A DNA stretch of 64,000 nt from VRUE01 sp963699215 (lineage in GTDB: Bacteria; Actinomycetota; Thermoleophilia; Solirubrobacterales; 70-9). Under the pieces are notes generated by a model. The model was not told the DNA's origin. It did no database searches and worked only from the letters and a program-made list of their open reading frames with translations. Position 1 is the stretch's first letter. Every line of letters starts with the position of its first letter. Below, piece by piece: positions 33,909 through 42,898 of this stretch. Both the position numbers and the translations under genes were made by a program. Location of the stretch: positions 682,001 to 746,000 of the forward strand of contig OY969422.1 in the NCBI GenBank assembly GCA_963699215.1, in the 5' to 3' direction.

Positions 33909-34430
33909 CTAGCCGCTGACGGCGGCTGCCGCGGTGCAGATCGCGGTGACGGTCATGCTCGTGCCGGGTTCGCCGAACCCGGTTGCGTCCCACCCGGTCC
34001 GAGTCGAGTTGGGCCCGCTGTCGTTGATGAAAGCGTTGTTGTCGTCGCTCACGCTCGCCCCTCCGCCGATGACGTTGGTTCCGGCCGGGCAGGTGGCCGT
34101 CGCATTGCCGGCGCCGGCGCCGAGCGAGGCCGTCGCGGTCGCGTACTGGATGCTCGAGAGCTTGCTCGCGGTCACCCCGCTGAGCGTGCCGACGTTGATC
34201 TGCGTGCCGGTGAGAGATCCGGCTTTTATCTGCGTGCCGGTCAGCGAGCCTGGCTTGATCTGCTTCCCGGTGAGGGATTTCGCCTTAACCCGGTTACCGG
34301 GGAGCGAGTTCGGCTTGATCTGATTGCCGCTGAGCTTCCCCGCGGCGTAGACCGAACCTCCAAGCGCCACGAAGAGCGCGATGAAGGCAATCACGTTGGA
34401 GAAGGACAGAACCTTCCTCATTCGAGCCAC
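33909..34430 (-). CDS. Secreted repeat protein (SLTGxQIK repeats)
   Basis: About 173 residues. GTG 34428-34430 is placed best after AGGAGG; ATG 34421 is an alternative. Signal peptide NVIAFIALFVALGGSVYAAG, then five copies of a decapeptide of the form SLTGTQIKAG / SLTGKQIKPG (about residues 40-85). The C-terminal domain has ATCPAGTNVIGGGASVSD and NSTRTGWDATGFG, closely matching the end of the paralogue at 62.6 kb (ATCPASKQAIGGGARVNG, GQRTGWSAFAR). Probably surface exposed; role unknown. Confidence 0.8.
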   Translation of the reverse strand: MARMRKVLSFSNVIAFIALFVALGGSVYAAGKLSGNQIKPNSLPGNRVKAKSLTGKQIKPGSLTGTQIKAGSLTGTQINVGTLSGVTASKLSSIQYATATASLGAGAGNATATCPAGTNVIGGGASVSDDNNAFINDSGPNSTRTGWDATGFGEPGTSMTVTAICTAAAAVSG

Positions 34431-34521
34431 TTCCAACCTCCTGAGTAGCGAACGGAGTTAAGAGGTCGAGAACCTATCTCATACCGAATAACAACTCGGC
34501 TGAACCAGACGTACGGAGCGC

Positions 34522-35970
34522 TCAGCTCTTGGCGATCTCCAGGCGGATCTCCTTGCCCTTCAGCTTCGTTCCGTCGAGGAACTCCACCGTGCGCTCGGCC
34601 TGCTCGGGATCGACCTCGACGAAGGAGAAGCGGTGCAGGACACGGACGTCGTGGATCGCCTCGTCGGGAAGGACCGCTCCCTCGCGCAGTGCCCAGCGCA
34701 GATCCTCCTCGTCGATGCCGCTGCGCTCGCCCCGGTTGACGAAGAGCTTGACCGCCTTCCCGCCGGACTCCCCGCCCTTGTCGCCGTTGTCGGCCGCCTT
34801 GTCGTCGGCCGCCTTGGCGCGCTCGCGGCGACGCGGGCGAGGCGCGTGTTCCATCCGCTCCTCGGGGCTCTCCCACTCGCCGATCGAAGTTTTCACGTCG
34901 TGCTCGATCCGCCCGATCTCCTCGCGCTGCGCGGGGGTGACGAGGGTGATCGCCCGGCCAGTCCGCCCGACCCGGCCGGTGCGGCCGATCCGGTGCACGT
35001 AGACCTCCGACGACGCCGGCACGTCGTAGTTGATGACGTGGGTGACGTGCTCGATGTCTAGCCCGCGGGCGGCGATGTCGGTGGCGACCAGCAGCCGCAC
35101 CCGGTGGTCCTTGAAGGCGATCATCACCCCGTCGCGCGATCCCTGGCTCATGTCGCCGTGCAATGCCTTGACGTCGAGGCCTTTGTCCTTGAGCGTCTTC
35201 TCCAGCTTCGAGGCGCCGATTTTGGTGCGGCAGAAGATGATCGCCTGCTCCGGCTCCTCGATCTTCAGCAGCTCGACCAGGCGGCTGGCCTTCTCTTTCG
35301 CCGGCACCTCGACGAAGGCCTGGGCGATCGCGTCCACGGTCAGCTTCTTCGGCGTGATTTTGATCGTCTTCGGGTCATACATGTAGCTCTCGGCAAGGCG
35401 TTTGACCGGCGGTGGCATCGTCGCCGAGAAGAGCGCCGTCTGGCGGCCGCTCGGGCACATCCGCAGGATCTTCTCGACGTCCTCGATGAAGCCCAAGTCG
35501 AGCATCTCGTCGGCCTCGTCGAGGACGATGTAGCGGGCCGCGGTGAGGACCAGCGAGCGGCGCGACATCAGGTCCATCATCCGCCCCACGGTGGCGACGA
35601 CGACGTGGGCGCCGGCGCGCAGCTGCGACTGCTGCGATTTGATCGGAGCGCCGCCGAAGACGGCGACGATCTCGACGTCGAGGTGCTCGGCGTAGGCGCG
35701 CAGCGCCTGCGTCACCTGGATGCAGAGCTCGCGGGTCGGGGTGAGGACGACCGCCTGCACCTCGTCGACGGCGGGGTCGACGTACTGGAGCAGCGGCAGG
35801 CCGAAGGCAGCGGTCTTGCCGGTACCGGTCTGCGCCTGGCCGATCACGTCGTGGCCGGCGAGCAGCTCCGGGATCGCTTTCTCCTGGATCGGGCTGGGCT
35901 CCTCGTAGCCGAGCTCGTCCAGCGCCTGCTGGATCTCCGGCGCCAGCCCCAGGTCCTTGAAGGCGGTCAC
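34522..35970 (-). CDS. DEAD-box RNA helicase with DbpA RNA-binding domain
   Basis: 482 residues, intact. Q-motif FKDLGLAPEIQQALDELGY and PSPIQ, Walker A AQTGTGKT, DEAD in VLDEADEMLDLGF, SAT in LFSATMPPP, and HRIGRTGRVGRTG in domain 2. A charged linker rich in Lys/Asp/Gly follows, then a C-terminal module VKLFVNRGERSGIDEEDLRWAL...RFSFVEVDPEQAERTVEFL, the DbpA-type RNA-binding fold. Cold-shock or ribosome-assembly helicase of the CshA/DeaD group. Its ATG overlaps the stop of the oxidoreductase gene. Confidence 0.93.
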   Translation of the reverse strand: MTAFKDLGLAPEIQQALDELGYEEPSPIQEKAIPELLAGHDVIGQAQTGTGKTAAFGLPLLQYVDPAVDEVQAVVLTPTRELCIQVTQALRAYAEHLDVEIVAVFGGAPIKSQQSQLRAGAHVVVATVGRMMDLMSRRSLVLTAARYIVLDEADEMLDLGFIEDVEKILRMCPSGRQTALFSATMPPPVKRLAESYMYDPKTIKITPKKLTVDAIAQAFVEVPAKEKASRLVELLKIEEPEQAIIFCRTKIGASKLEKTLKDKGLDVKALHGDMSQGSRDGVMIAFKDHRVRLLVATDIAARGLDIEHVTHVINYDVPASSEVYVHRIGRTGRVGRTGRAITLVTPAQREEIGRIEHDVKTSIGEWESPEERMEHAPRPRRRERAKAADDKAADNGDKGGESGGKAVKLFVNRGERSGIDEEDLRWALREGAVLPDEAIHDVRVLHRFSFVEVDPEQAERTVEFLDGTKLKGKEIRLEIAKS

Positions 35971-36914
35971 TTCGACGGGTCCAAGAGGAGCTTGCCGGTG
36001 GTGCGGCGGGCGATCAGGTCTTCGTGGGCGCGCGCCGCCTCCGACAGCGGGTACACCTCGCCGACGTTGACCTCCAGCTCGCCGCCGGCGACGGCGCCGA
36101 ACAGCTCGGCGATCATCGGGCCGACCTCCTCGCGCTGCATCAGCAGGTGGACGAGCCAGAAGCCAATCACCGCCTTGGAGCCGCGCAGCAGGGCGGCGGT
36201 CGAGACCTCACGCTGCTCGCGCGAGGCGATGCCGAAGACGACCATGCGCCCGAGCGGGGCCAGCGCCGAGAGCTCGGCGTCGAAGGCGTCGCCGCCGCTC
36301 ATGTGGAGGACGGCGTCGACGCGCTTGCCGTCGTTGACGGCGAGGATCGCCTCCTTCAGGTCGTCGGAGCGCGAGTCGACGGTCGCGTCGGCGCCGAGCC
36401 GCTCGACCAGGGCTCGCTTCTCCTCGCTCGAGGCGAGGCCGATCACCCTTGCCCCCGCGCGCTTGCCGAGCTGCACGGCGAGCGAGCCGGTGCCGCCGGC
36501 CGCCGCCTCGACCAGCAGCGTCTCGCCAGGCTCGACGCGGGCGCAACGGCGCACCAGCGCCATCGCGGTCAGCCCCTGCAGGAGCAGCGCCGCGGCGCGG
36601 TCGTCGTCGACCTCGTCGGGAACGGGGACGAGCATCGCCTCGTGCACGGCGACCTTCTCCGCATAGCCACCGCCGCCGAGGATCGCGGCCACCCGCTTCC
36701 CGTCCGGCGTGCGCCCGCTCACCTCGGCCCCCGGGATCAGCGGCAGCTGCTGCTCGGCCAGGTAGTCGTTGCGAGTCGCGTGCGTATCGGCGAAGTTGAT
36801 CCCGCTGCGAGCAACCTCGACGACGACCTCTCCGTCAGCGGCGACAGGGTCGGCTATATCGCGGTACGCGAGCACCTCAGGCCCGCCGAACTCGTCGATC
36901 TGGATTGCCTTCAC
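35967..36914 (-). CDS. NADPH:quinone reductase/zinc-less alcohol dehydrogenase (MDR)
   Basis: 315 residues from GTG 36912-36914, which gives the usual KAIQIDEFGGPEVLAYRD opening. The N-terminal GroES-like domain has GINFADTHATRNDY and IPGAEVSGRTPDGKRVAA; the Rossmann loop is LVEAAAGGTGSLAVQLGKRAGARVIG. Zinc ligands are absent, as in QOR-type enzymes that make one- or two-electron reductions of quinones. The stop overlaps the helicase start, so it heads a two-gene operon. Confidence 0.9.
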   Translation of the reverse strand: MKAIQIDEFGGPEVLAYRDIADPVAADGEVVVEVARSGINFADTHATRNDYLAEQQLPLIPGAEVSGRTPDGKRVAAILGGGGYAEKVAVHEAMLVPVPDEVDDDRAAALLLQGLTAMALVRRCARVEPGETLLVEAAAGGTGSLAVQLGKRAGARVIGLASSEEKRALVERLGADATVDSRSDDLKEAILAVNDGKRVDAVLHMSGGDAFDAELSALAPLGRMVVFGIASREQREVSTAALLRGSKAVIGFWLVHLLMQREEVGPMIAELFGAVAGGELEVNVGEVYPLSEAARAHEDLIARRTTGKLLLDPSK

Positions 36915-36978
36915 GGCGGCGAACCATAGTCGGCGCGGCAATCTGCCCGTTCCCGGGATCAGTAGATAACCTGCGCAA

Positions 36979-37902
<924 letters not shown>

Positions 37903-37940
37903 CGAGCCGCAACGTCCGAGCTGCGAGAATGGCGCCCGCT

Positions 37941-39290
37941 ATGGGCGCCGACTCACTCACCGTCACCGACAACCGCACCGGCCGCACCTACGAGCTGCCG
38001 ATCAGCGACGGGACCGTGCGGGCGATGGACCTGCGTCAGATCAAAGTCGACGAGGACGAATTCGGGATGATGGCCTACGACCCGGCCTTCACCAACACCG
38101 CCTCGTGCCGCTCGGCGGTCACCTACATCGACGGCGAGGCCGGGATCCTCGAACACCGCGGCTACTCGATCGAGCAGCTCTGCGAGCGCTCCAGCTTCCT
38201 CGAGGTGGCCTACCTGCTGATTTTCGGCGAGCTGCCGACCGGTCCGCAACTGGAGCGCTGGACCCACGACATCATCCACCACACCTTTGTCCACGAGGAT
38301 CTGAAGCAGTTCTTCGAGGGCTTCCGCTACGACGCCCACCCGATGGGGATGCTCTTGGCCGGCGTCGGCGCGCTCTCGACCTTCTACCCCGACGCCAAGC
38401 ACACCGAAGACCCCGAAGAGCGCTACATGGCAGCCGTGCGGCTGATCGCCAAGGTGCCCACGCTCGCCGCCTTCTCCTACCGCCACAACCGCGGCCTGCC
38501 CTATGTCTACCCGGACAACGACCTGAACTTCGCCGAGAACTTCCTCTCGATGATGTTCAAGATGACCGAAGCCAAGCACACACCGAAGCCGAGCCTCTCG
38601 AAGGCGCTCGACGTGCTCTTCATCCTCCACGCCGACCACGAACAGAACTGCTCCACCAACGCGGTGCGCGGGGTCGGCTCCTCCGACGTCGACCCCTACT
38701 CGGCGGTCGCAGCTGGGGTCGCGGCGCTCTACGGACCGCTGCACGGCGGCGCCAACGAGGCGGTGCTGCGGATGCTGCGCAAGATCGACTCGGTCGAGAA
38801 CATCCCGGCCTTCCTGGAGAGCGTCAAGAACCGCGAAGAGAAACTGATGGGCTTCGGCCACCGCGTCTACAAGAACTACGACCCGCGGGCGCGGATCATC
38901 CAGCAGCACATGGAGGAGGTCTTCGAGGCAACCGAGTACAACCCGCTGGTCGAGATCGCCCGCGAGCTGGAGAAGCAAGCGCTCGAGGACGAGTACTTCA
39001 CCTCGCGCAAGCTCTACCCCAACGTCGACTACTACTCGGGGATCATCTACGAGTCGCTCGGGGTGCCGACCGAGATGTTCACGGTGATCTTCGCGATCCC
39101 GCGCACCGCCGGCTGGGTCGCACAGTGGATGGAGATGAAGGACGACCCCGAGCAGAAGATCGCCCGCCCCCGGCAGATCTACACCGGCGAGCGGGAGCGC
39201 GAGTACGTGGCCGTTGGCGAGCGCGAGGGTCCGGAGAAAATCGTCGGGCCGCCGGCGCGCAGACCCAAACGGCCGCGGCGCGGGGCGTAA
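37941..39290 (+). CDS. gltA: Citrate synthase
   Basis: 449 residues from ATG 37941 (ATG 37929 is 12 nt upstream). Type II citrate synthase with catalytic His in HADHEQNCSTNAVR, His/Asn of LYGPLHGGANEAVL, GFGHRVYKNYDPRA and Asp near DYYSGIIYESLG. It condenses acetyl-CoA and oxaloacetate in the TCA cycle. The tail after residue 415 is basic (ARRPKRPRRGA). A 128-bp nested palindrome begins 6 bp after the stop. Confidence 0.95.
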   Translation: MGADSLTVTDNRTGRTYELPISDGTVRAMDLRQIKVDEDEFGMMAYDPAFTNTASCRSAVTYIDGEAGILEHRGYSIEQLCERSSFLEVAYLLIFGELPTGPQLERWTHDIIHHTFVHEDLKQFFEGFRYDAHPMGMLLAGVGALSTFYPDAKHTEDPEERYMAAVRLIAKVPTLAAFSYRHNRGLPYVYPDNDLNFAENFLSMMFKMTEAKHTPKPSLSKALDVLFILHADHEQNCSTNAVRGVGSSDVDPYSAVAAGVAALYGPLHGGANEAVLRMLRKIDSVENIPAFLESVKNREEKLMGFGHRVYKNYDPRARIIQQHMEEVFEATEYNPLVEIARELEKQALEDEYFTSRKLYPNVDYYSGIIYESLGVPTEMFTVIFAIPRTAGWVAQWMEMKDDPEQKIARPRQIYTGEREREYVAVGEREGPEKIVGPPARRPKRPRRGA

Positions 39291-39295
39291 GCCAA

Positions 39296-39423
39296 GAGAC
39301 GGTGGGAGTCGTCCCGCCGGAGCCTATGTTCGCTTCGCTCACGAATTCGGTGCCGCTTCGCGGCGGGAATAACTCTGCGGTGCCCACTTCGCGAGGCTCC
39401 ATCGAGACGACTCCCACCGTCTC
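39296..39423. repeat. 128-bp nested palindrome after citrate synthase
   Basis: Outer arms of 18 bp pair perfectly (39296-39313 with 39406-39423). Inside them GGAGCCT (39319-39325) pairs with AGGCTCC (39394-39400), and a tight CCGC-TTC-GCGG hairpin lies at 39354-39364. The element fills the gap between gltA and the next gene, which starts 25 bp later. It may be a terminator, structured 3' UTR, small RNA or a small palindromic mobile element. Confidence 0.85.
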
Positions 39424-39447
39424 ACCGCAGACGCATACGCTGCTCGT

Positions 39448-39792
39448 GTGAGCTGGAAGCTGACCGTGCGTCACGGATCGCGAGTCGATCAGGAGAGCTT
39501 CGAGGAGCTTGATGAGGCTGTTGCGGCGATGCGGGAGCGGGCTCTGGCAATCCGGGCGGAGGGTCCGGTGAAGGAGGTGTCGGCTCTGCGCGACTTTTCA
39601 CCCGCCGATCAGGTTCACGCGCGGTTGCAGCTCTCCGGCAAGGGCCTGCTGCGCAGGCCCGTCGCGGGCATCGACGTGCGCGGCGACGGCACGTTCATGC
39701 CCTTCCGGGGCGGTGTGCGGCGCGAGGAGCTCGACCCGGCCGCCTACGACACGCCATTCGACGCCGTCCGCGAGACTCTCGGGGCGACTTAG
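39448..39792 (+). CDS. Hypothetical protein
   Basis: 114 residues from GTG 39448. Opens SWKLTVRHGSRVDQESFEELDEAVAAM, then a helix and two beta segments (VHARLQLSGKGLLRRPVAGIDV, DGTFMPFRGGVRREEL). No signal peptide or membrane helix. Base and codon use fit the genome; it is probably a real conserved small protein but I cannot name a family. Confidence 0.6.
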   Translation: MSWKLTVRHGSRVDQESFEELDEAVAAMRERALAIRAEGPVKEVSALRDFSPADQVHARLQLSGKGLLRRPVAGIDVRGDGTFMPFRGGVRREELDPAAYDTPFDAVRETLGAT

Positions 39793-39828
39793 TCAACCTA
39801 TGGGAGACAAACTCGCCCCGCGAATCGA

Positions 39829-40143
39829 ATGAACGAGCCTGAAGCCGAGATACCGAAGGGCAGCTACGCGGCCGGGCGGCGGCTGAAGCTGCCCGCCGGG
39901 GCCGAAGCGCCCTACGTCGTCTTCATCAACGGCATCGAGCAGCGCGAGGGCGCGAACTACAATGTCCGCGCCGGCGAGATCGTCTTCACCCGCGAGATCG
40001 TCAAGGAGAAGGTCGGCACCGGCCGCTGGCTGGCGATGTACCTCGGCCTCTTCGGCACCTACCGCAAGAACGAGACGATCGACCTCCAGTTCCAGCGAGA
40101 CGGCAAGACCGAGCTGCTCTCCGACCTACCGGTCTCGTCTTGA
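39829..40143 (+). CDS. Hypothetical beta-rich protein
   Basis: 104 residues from ATG 39829. The segment PYVVFINGIEQREGANYNV followed by AGEIVFTREI resembles the VNG-xx-Q-x-x-x-D-Y-x-V-x-G-x-x-IxF pattern seen in phage fibre and structural beta proteins, but no phage genes are nearby. Ends with a charged strand FQRDGKTELLSDLPVSS. It converges on the UbiA gene with 9 bp between. Confidence 0.55.
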   Translation: MNEPEAEIPKGSYAAGRRLKLPAGAEAPYVVFINGIEQREGANYNVRAGEIVFTREIVKEKVGTGRWLAMYLGLFGTYRKNETIDLQFQRDGKTELLSDLPVSS

Positions 40144-40152
40144 GCAGCGCCG

Positions 40153-41097
40153 CTACTTGAAGACGTAGAGCAGGGCGAAGGCGACTAGGACGAAAGACGC
40201 GCCGGCGGCGATCATGCCCTTGTCCCTGGAGACCATCGCGGCGATCGAGCGATCGTCGGCGCGGTCGTAGATCAGGTAGAGGTAGCGGAAGATGCCGTAG
40301 ACCATCGGCGGGATCGTCCACATCATCTCGTTGCCGACGATCGGCGAGTCGACGGCGTAGATCGAGTAGCTGATCACGGTCCCGGTGGTCACCAGCGCGA
40401 CCATCTGGTCGAGGAAGGGCAGCGAGTAGTGCTCCAGCACCGGGCGGCTGCTGGTGCCTTCGTGCAGCTCGGAGACCGCCTCCTGCCGCCGCTTGGTGAA
40501 TCCGAGGAAGAGGGCGATCATGCCGGTGCAGAGCAGCAGCCATTCCGACGCGTGCGCGTCGACGGCGCTGGCGCCCGCCGCGACCCGCAGGATGAAGAGC
40601 CCGGCCAGGGTCATCACGTCGACGATCACGACCTGCTTGAGGCCGAGGCTGTAGGCCATCTGGGCGACCCCGTAGCCGACGACCATCAGCCCGACCTCCC
40701 AGTTGACCGCGGCGAAGGCGATTACGATCGCCACCACCGCCAGCAGCGGCGCGATCGTCATCGCCGCTCGCTCCGAGAGCTCGCCGGCGGCAAGCGGCCG
40801 GAAGCGCTTCTTCGGGTGCTTGCGATCGAGCTCGACGTCGACTAGATCGTTGACGTAGTAGCCGGCACTGGAGATCGCGCAGAAGGCAAGGAAGGTGAGT
40901 AGCGCCTCCAGCACCGCGTGCGAGTTGTCGAACTGGCCGGAGAAGAGCAGGCCGGCGAAGACGAAGACGTTCTTGATCCACTCCTGAGGCCGCCCCGTCT
41001 TGATCGCCGCCCGCAGCGGCGAGCGCCGCGGCACGACCGGTTCTCCCGCGGCAGCGTCGGCGGGAATCGTCGGATGCTCTGAGGTGATCGTTTCCAT
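40153..41097 (-). CDS. UbiA-family prenyltransferase, decaprenyl-phosphate phosphoribosyltransferase-like
   Basis: 314 residues from ATG 41095-41097. Eight to nine helices. First Asp-rich motif YYVNDLVDVELDRKHPKKRFRP and second motif YDRADDRSIAAM. Opening RAAIKTGRPQEWIKNVFVFAGLLFSGQ and the KKRFRPLAAG sequence match DPPR synthases (Rv3806c type), which join decaprenyl phosphate and PRPP. A related prenyl transfer is possible. It is third in a minus-strand cluster behind the alkyl-DHAP synthase gene, 84 bp away. Confidence 0.82.
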   Translation of the reverse strand: METITSEHPTIPADAAAGEPVVPRRSPLRAAIKTGRPQEWIKNVFVFAGLLFSGQFDNSHAVLEALLTFLAFCAISSAGYYVNDLVDVELDRKHPKKRFRPLAAGELSERAAMTIAPLLAVVAIVIAFAAVNWEVGLMVVGYGVAQMAYSLGLKQVVIVDVMTLAGLFILRVAAGASAVDAHASEWLLLCTGMIALFLGFTKRRQEAVSELHEGTSSRPVLEHYSLPFLDQMVALVTTGTVISYSIYAVDSPIVGNEMMWTIPPMVYGIFRYLYLIYDRADDRSIAAMVSRDKGMIAAGASFVLVAFALLYVFK

Positions 41098-41181
41098 CCT
41101 GGTGGCCAAGGGGAGGAGAATCCCGCTGGGCAAGGGAAATGCGTCGCGACAGGGTAGCGCCGCCGTACGGTCGATTCCGGT

Positions 41182-42792
41182 TTACGGGTCGATCAGCACG
41201 CCTGGATTCAGGATCGAGGCGGGGTCCAGCTCCTTCTTTGCCGCGCGTAGGGCCGCGGCGAACGGCGCCGGGCGCTGGCGGTCGTACCAGGGCCGATGGT
41301 CGCGGCCGACGGCGTGATGGTGGGTGATCGTGCCGCCGCCTTCGATCACGGCCTCGGCGGCGGCGGCCTTGACCTCGTCCCACTGCTCGACCTCGCCGCC
41401 GCGCACGGCGGGGGCCATGATCGTGAAGTAGGGAGCCGGGCCGTCCGGGTAGACATGGGTGAAGCGGCAGCTGACCCGCGGCGCGCCGGATCCCTCGGCT
41501 GGGGCGTCGCAAACCTCCGCGACCTTCGCCCGCACCGCCTCCATCGTCGCCGCGTGGAAGTCCTCGAAGCGATCCCAGGTGATCGCCGTCTCGAAGGTCT
41601 CCGAGAGGACGCCGCAAGCGACGAAGGTATCGCGCAGGTAGGGAGCGAGGAGGAAGGCGTTGCGCCAGGCGCCGACGGCGTCGGCGCTCTCGCTCCCGCC
41701 GCCGCTGAGGCGGACCGGCCCCGGTTCGCCGCCGTGCTCGCGGGCGATCGCCAGCGCCAGCTCCATCGGCGCCTCGATTGGGTGGTGAGCCGACTCGAAG
41801 CCGAGCACCAGCAGGCTCTTCTCGCCCGAGCCCGCCCCGGTCGTGCCGGCCTCGAGCGCATCGAGCAGGCGGCAGTTGCTGGGGTAGAGCCCCGACTGCG
41901 AGATCTCCCGCACCGCACCCGCGGCGGCCAGGAAGTCGTCGAACTCGACCCCGCAGGATGCCTTGAGCTCGGGTCGCGGCCGCACCCTCACCCAGGCCTC
42001 GCCGATCACGCCGAGGATTCCCTCAGAGCCGATCAGCGCCCGGTCAGGCGAGGGTCCCGCCCCCGAGCCCGGCAGCCGGCGGCTCTCCCAGAGCCCGCGA
42101 GGCGCGATCGCACGCACCGACTCGACCAGGTCGTCGATGTGCGTGTAGAGCGTGGCGAAGTGGCCGCCGGCCCTGGTCGCGATCCAGCCGCCCAGGGTCG
42201 AGTACTCGAAGGACTGGGGGAAGTGGCGCAGGGTCAAGCCCCGCTCGCGCAGCTGCTCCTCCAGCACCGGCCCGGTGGCACCGGCCTGGATCCGCGCCGC
42301 CATCGACTCCGCGTCGACCTCCAGCACCCGGTCCAGCCGCCGCAGGTCGAGCGAGACGAACGGCCTATCCCCAAGCCGACCCTCCACCCCTCCGACCACG
42401 CTGGTCCCGCCGCCGAACGGGATCACGGCCGCGCCCTCGGCCTCGGCCCAGCTCAGCACCGCCTCGATCTCCGACTCGTCCCGCGGCAGGGCAACCAGAT
42501 CGGGCGGGTTCTCGAATTCCCCCCGGAACCCGCGCACCACGTCCCGGTAAGCCTTCCCCAGCGCCCGCGAAACCCGCTCGTACTTCTCGTCCGTGAACAG
42601 GTCCCCCAGCTCAGCCGGTGCCTTCAACCGCGGCGCCCGCACCTCGACCGCATCGAGCGGCACCGCCTCCTCCGGCTCACCGCCAAGCCCAAGCCGCTCC
42701 CGAATCCCGGCAGCGGCCTCTTCCAGCTCTTTCTTCGAGGGCGCCTGATCCTCATACCCCCACCCCCAGTGCTTGAGCCGCCGCTCGCTCAC
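41182..42792 (-). CDS. Alkylglycerone-phosphate (alkyl-DHAP) synthase homologue, FAD-binding
   Basis: 536 residues. N-terminus RRLKHWGWGYEDQ as in AGPS. FAD domain: ALPRDESEIEAVLSWAEAEGAAVIPFGGGTSVVGG, PQSFEYSTLGGWIATRAGG and ALIGSEGILGVIGEAWVRVRP. C-terminal cap: SCRFTHVYPDGPAPYF and GGGTITHHHAVGRDHRPWYD, the triple-His active-site loop of eukaryotic and bacterial AGPS. AGPS swaps the acyl group of acyl-DHAP for a fatty alcohol to make the ether bond. DprE1, also a VAO-type FAD enzyme, is the alternative but lacks this His motif. Lies directly downstream of an acyl-CoA-reductase-type gene. Confidence 0.82.
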   Translation of the reverse strand: MSERRLKHWGWGYEDQAPSKKELEEAAAGIRERLGLGGEPEEAVPLDAVEVRAPRLKAPAELGDLFTDEKYERVSRALGKAYRDVVRGFRGEFENPPDLVALPRDESEIEAVLSWAEAEGAAVIPFGGGTSVVGGVEGRLGDRPFVSLDLRRLDRVLEVDAESMAARIQAGATGPVLEEQLRERGLTLRHFPQSFEYSTLGGWIATRAGGHFATLYTHIDDLVESVRAIAPRGLWESRRLPGSGAGPSPDRALIGSEGILGVIGEAWVRVRPRPELKASCGVEFDDFLAAAGAVREISQSGLYPSNCRLLDALEAGTTGAGSGEKSLLVLGFESAHHPIEAPMELALAIAREHGGEPGPVRLSGGGSESADAVGAWRNAFLLAPYLRDTFVACGVLSETFETAITWDRFEDFHAATMEAVRAKVAEVCDAPAEGSGAPRVSCRFTHVYPDGPAPYFTIMAPAVRGGEVEQWDEVKAAAAEAVIEGGGTITHHHAVGRDHRPWYDRQRPAPFAAALRAAKKELDPASILNPGVLIDP

Positions 42793-42842
42793 GGCCCGAA
42801 CAATCGCACGCCCAGCAATTCAATGGAGCTTTTTACCCCTTG

Positions 42843-42898
42843 TAGGGGGCACAAAGTGCCATCAAGCCTCGGTAGGCGCACCTGCAGGCGCACCTACC
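42843..42898. repeat. Double palindrome between SDR and alkyl-DHAP synthase genes
   Basis: GGCAC-AAA-GTGCC (42848-42860) is one hairpin; a second, 12 of 14 bp, at 42871-42898 overlaps the SDR stop. The 13-mer TAGGGGGCACAAA (42843-42855) recurs exactly in the palindrome at 63582-63613. Terminator-like on the minus strand but also close to the next gene's 5' end. Confidence 0.65.

Noticed and set aside
39829..40143. Phage tail-fibre remnant
   Set aside because: One beta-strand motif resembles fibre proteins but there are no other phage genes and composition matches the host.
41182..42792. Calling the FAD oxidase DprE1 on the basis of the neighbouring UbiA and SDR genes
   Set aside because: The triple-His loop, WGWGY start and STLGGWIATRAGG block fit alkyl-DHAP synthase much better, and the SDR is a two-domain acyl-CoA-reductase type, not DprE2-like. 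Kept only as an alternative.
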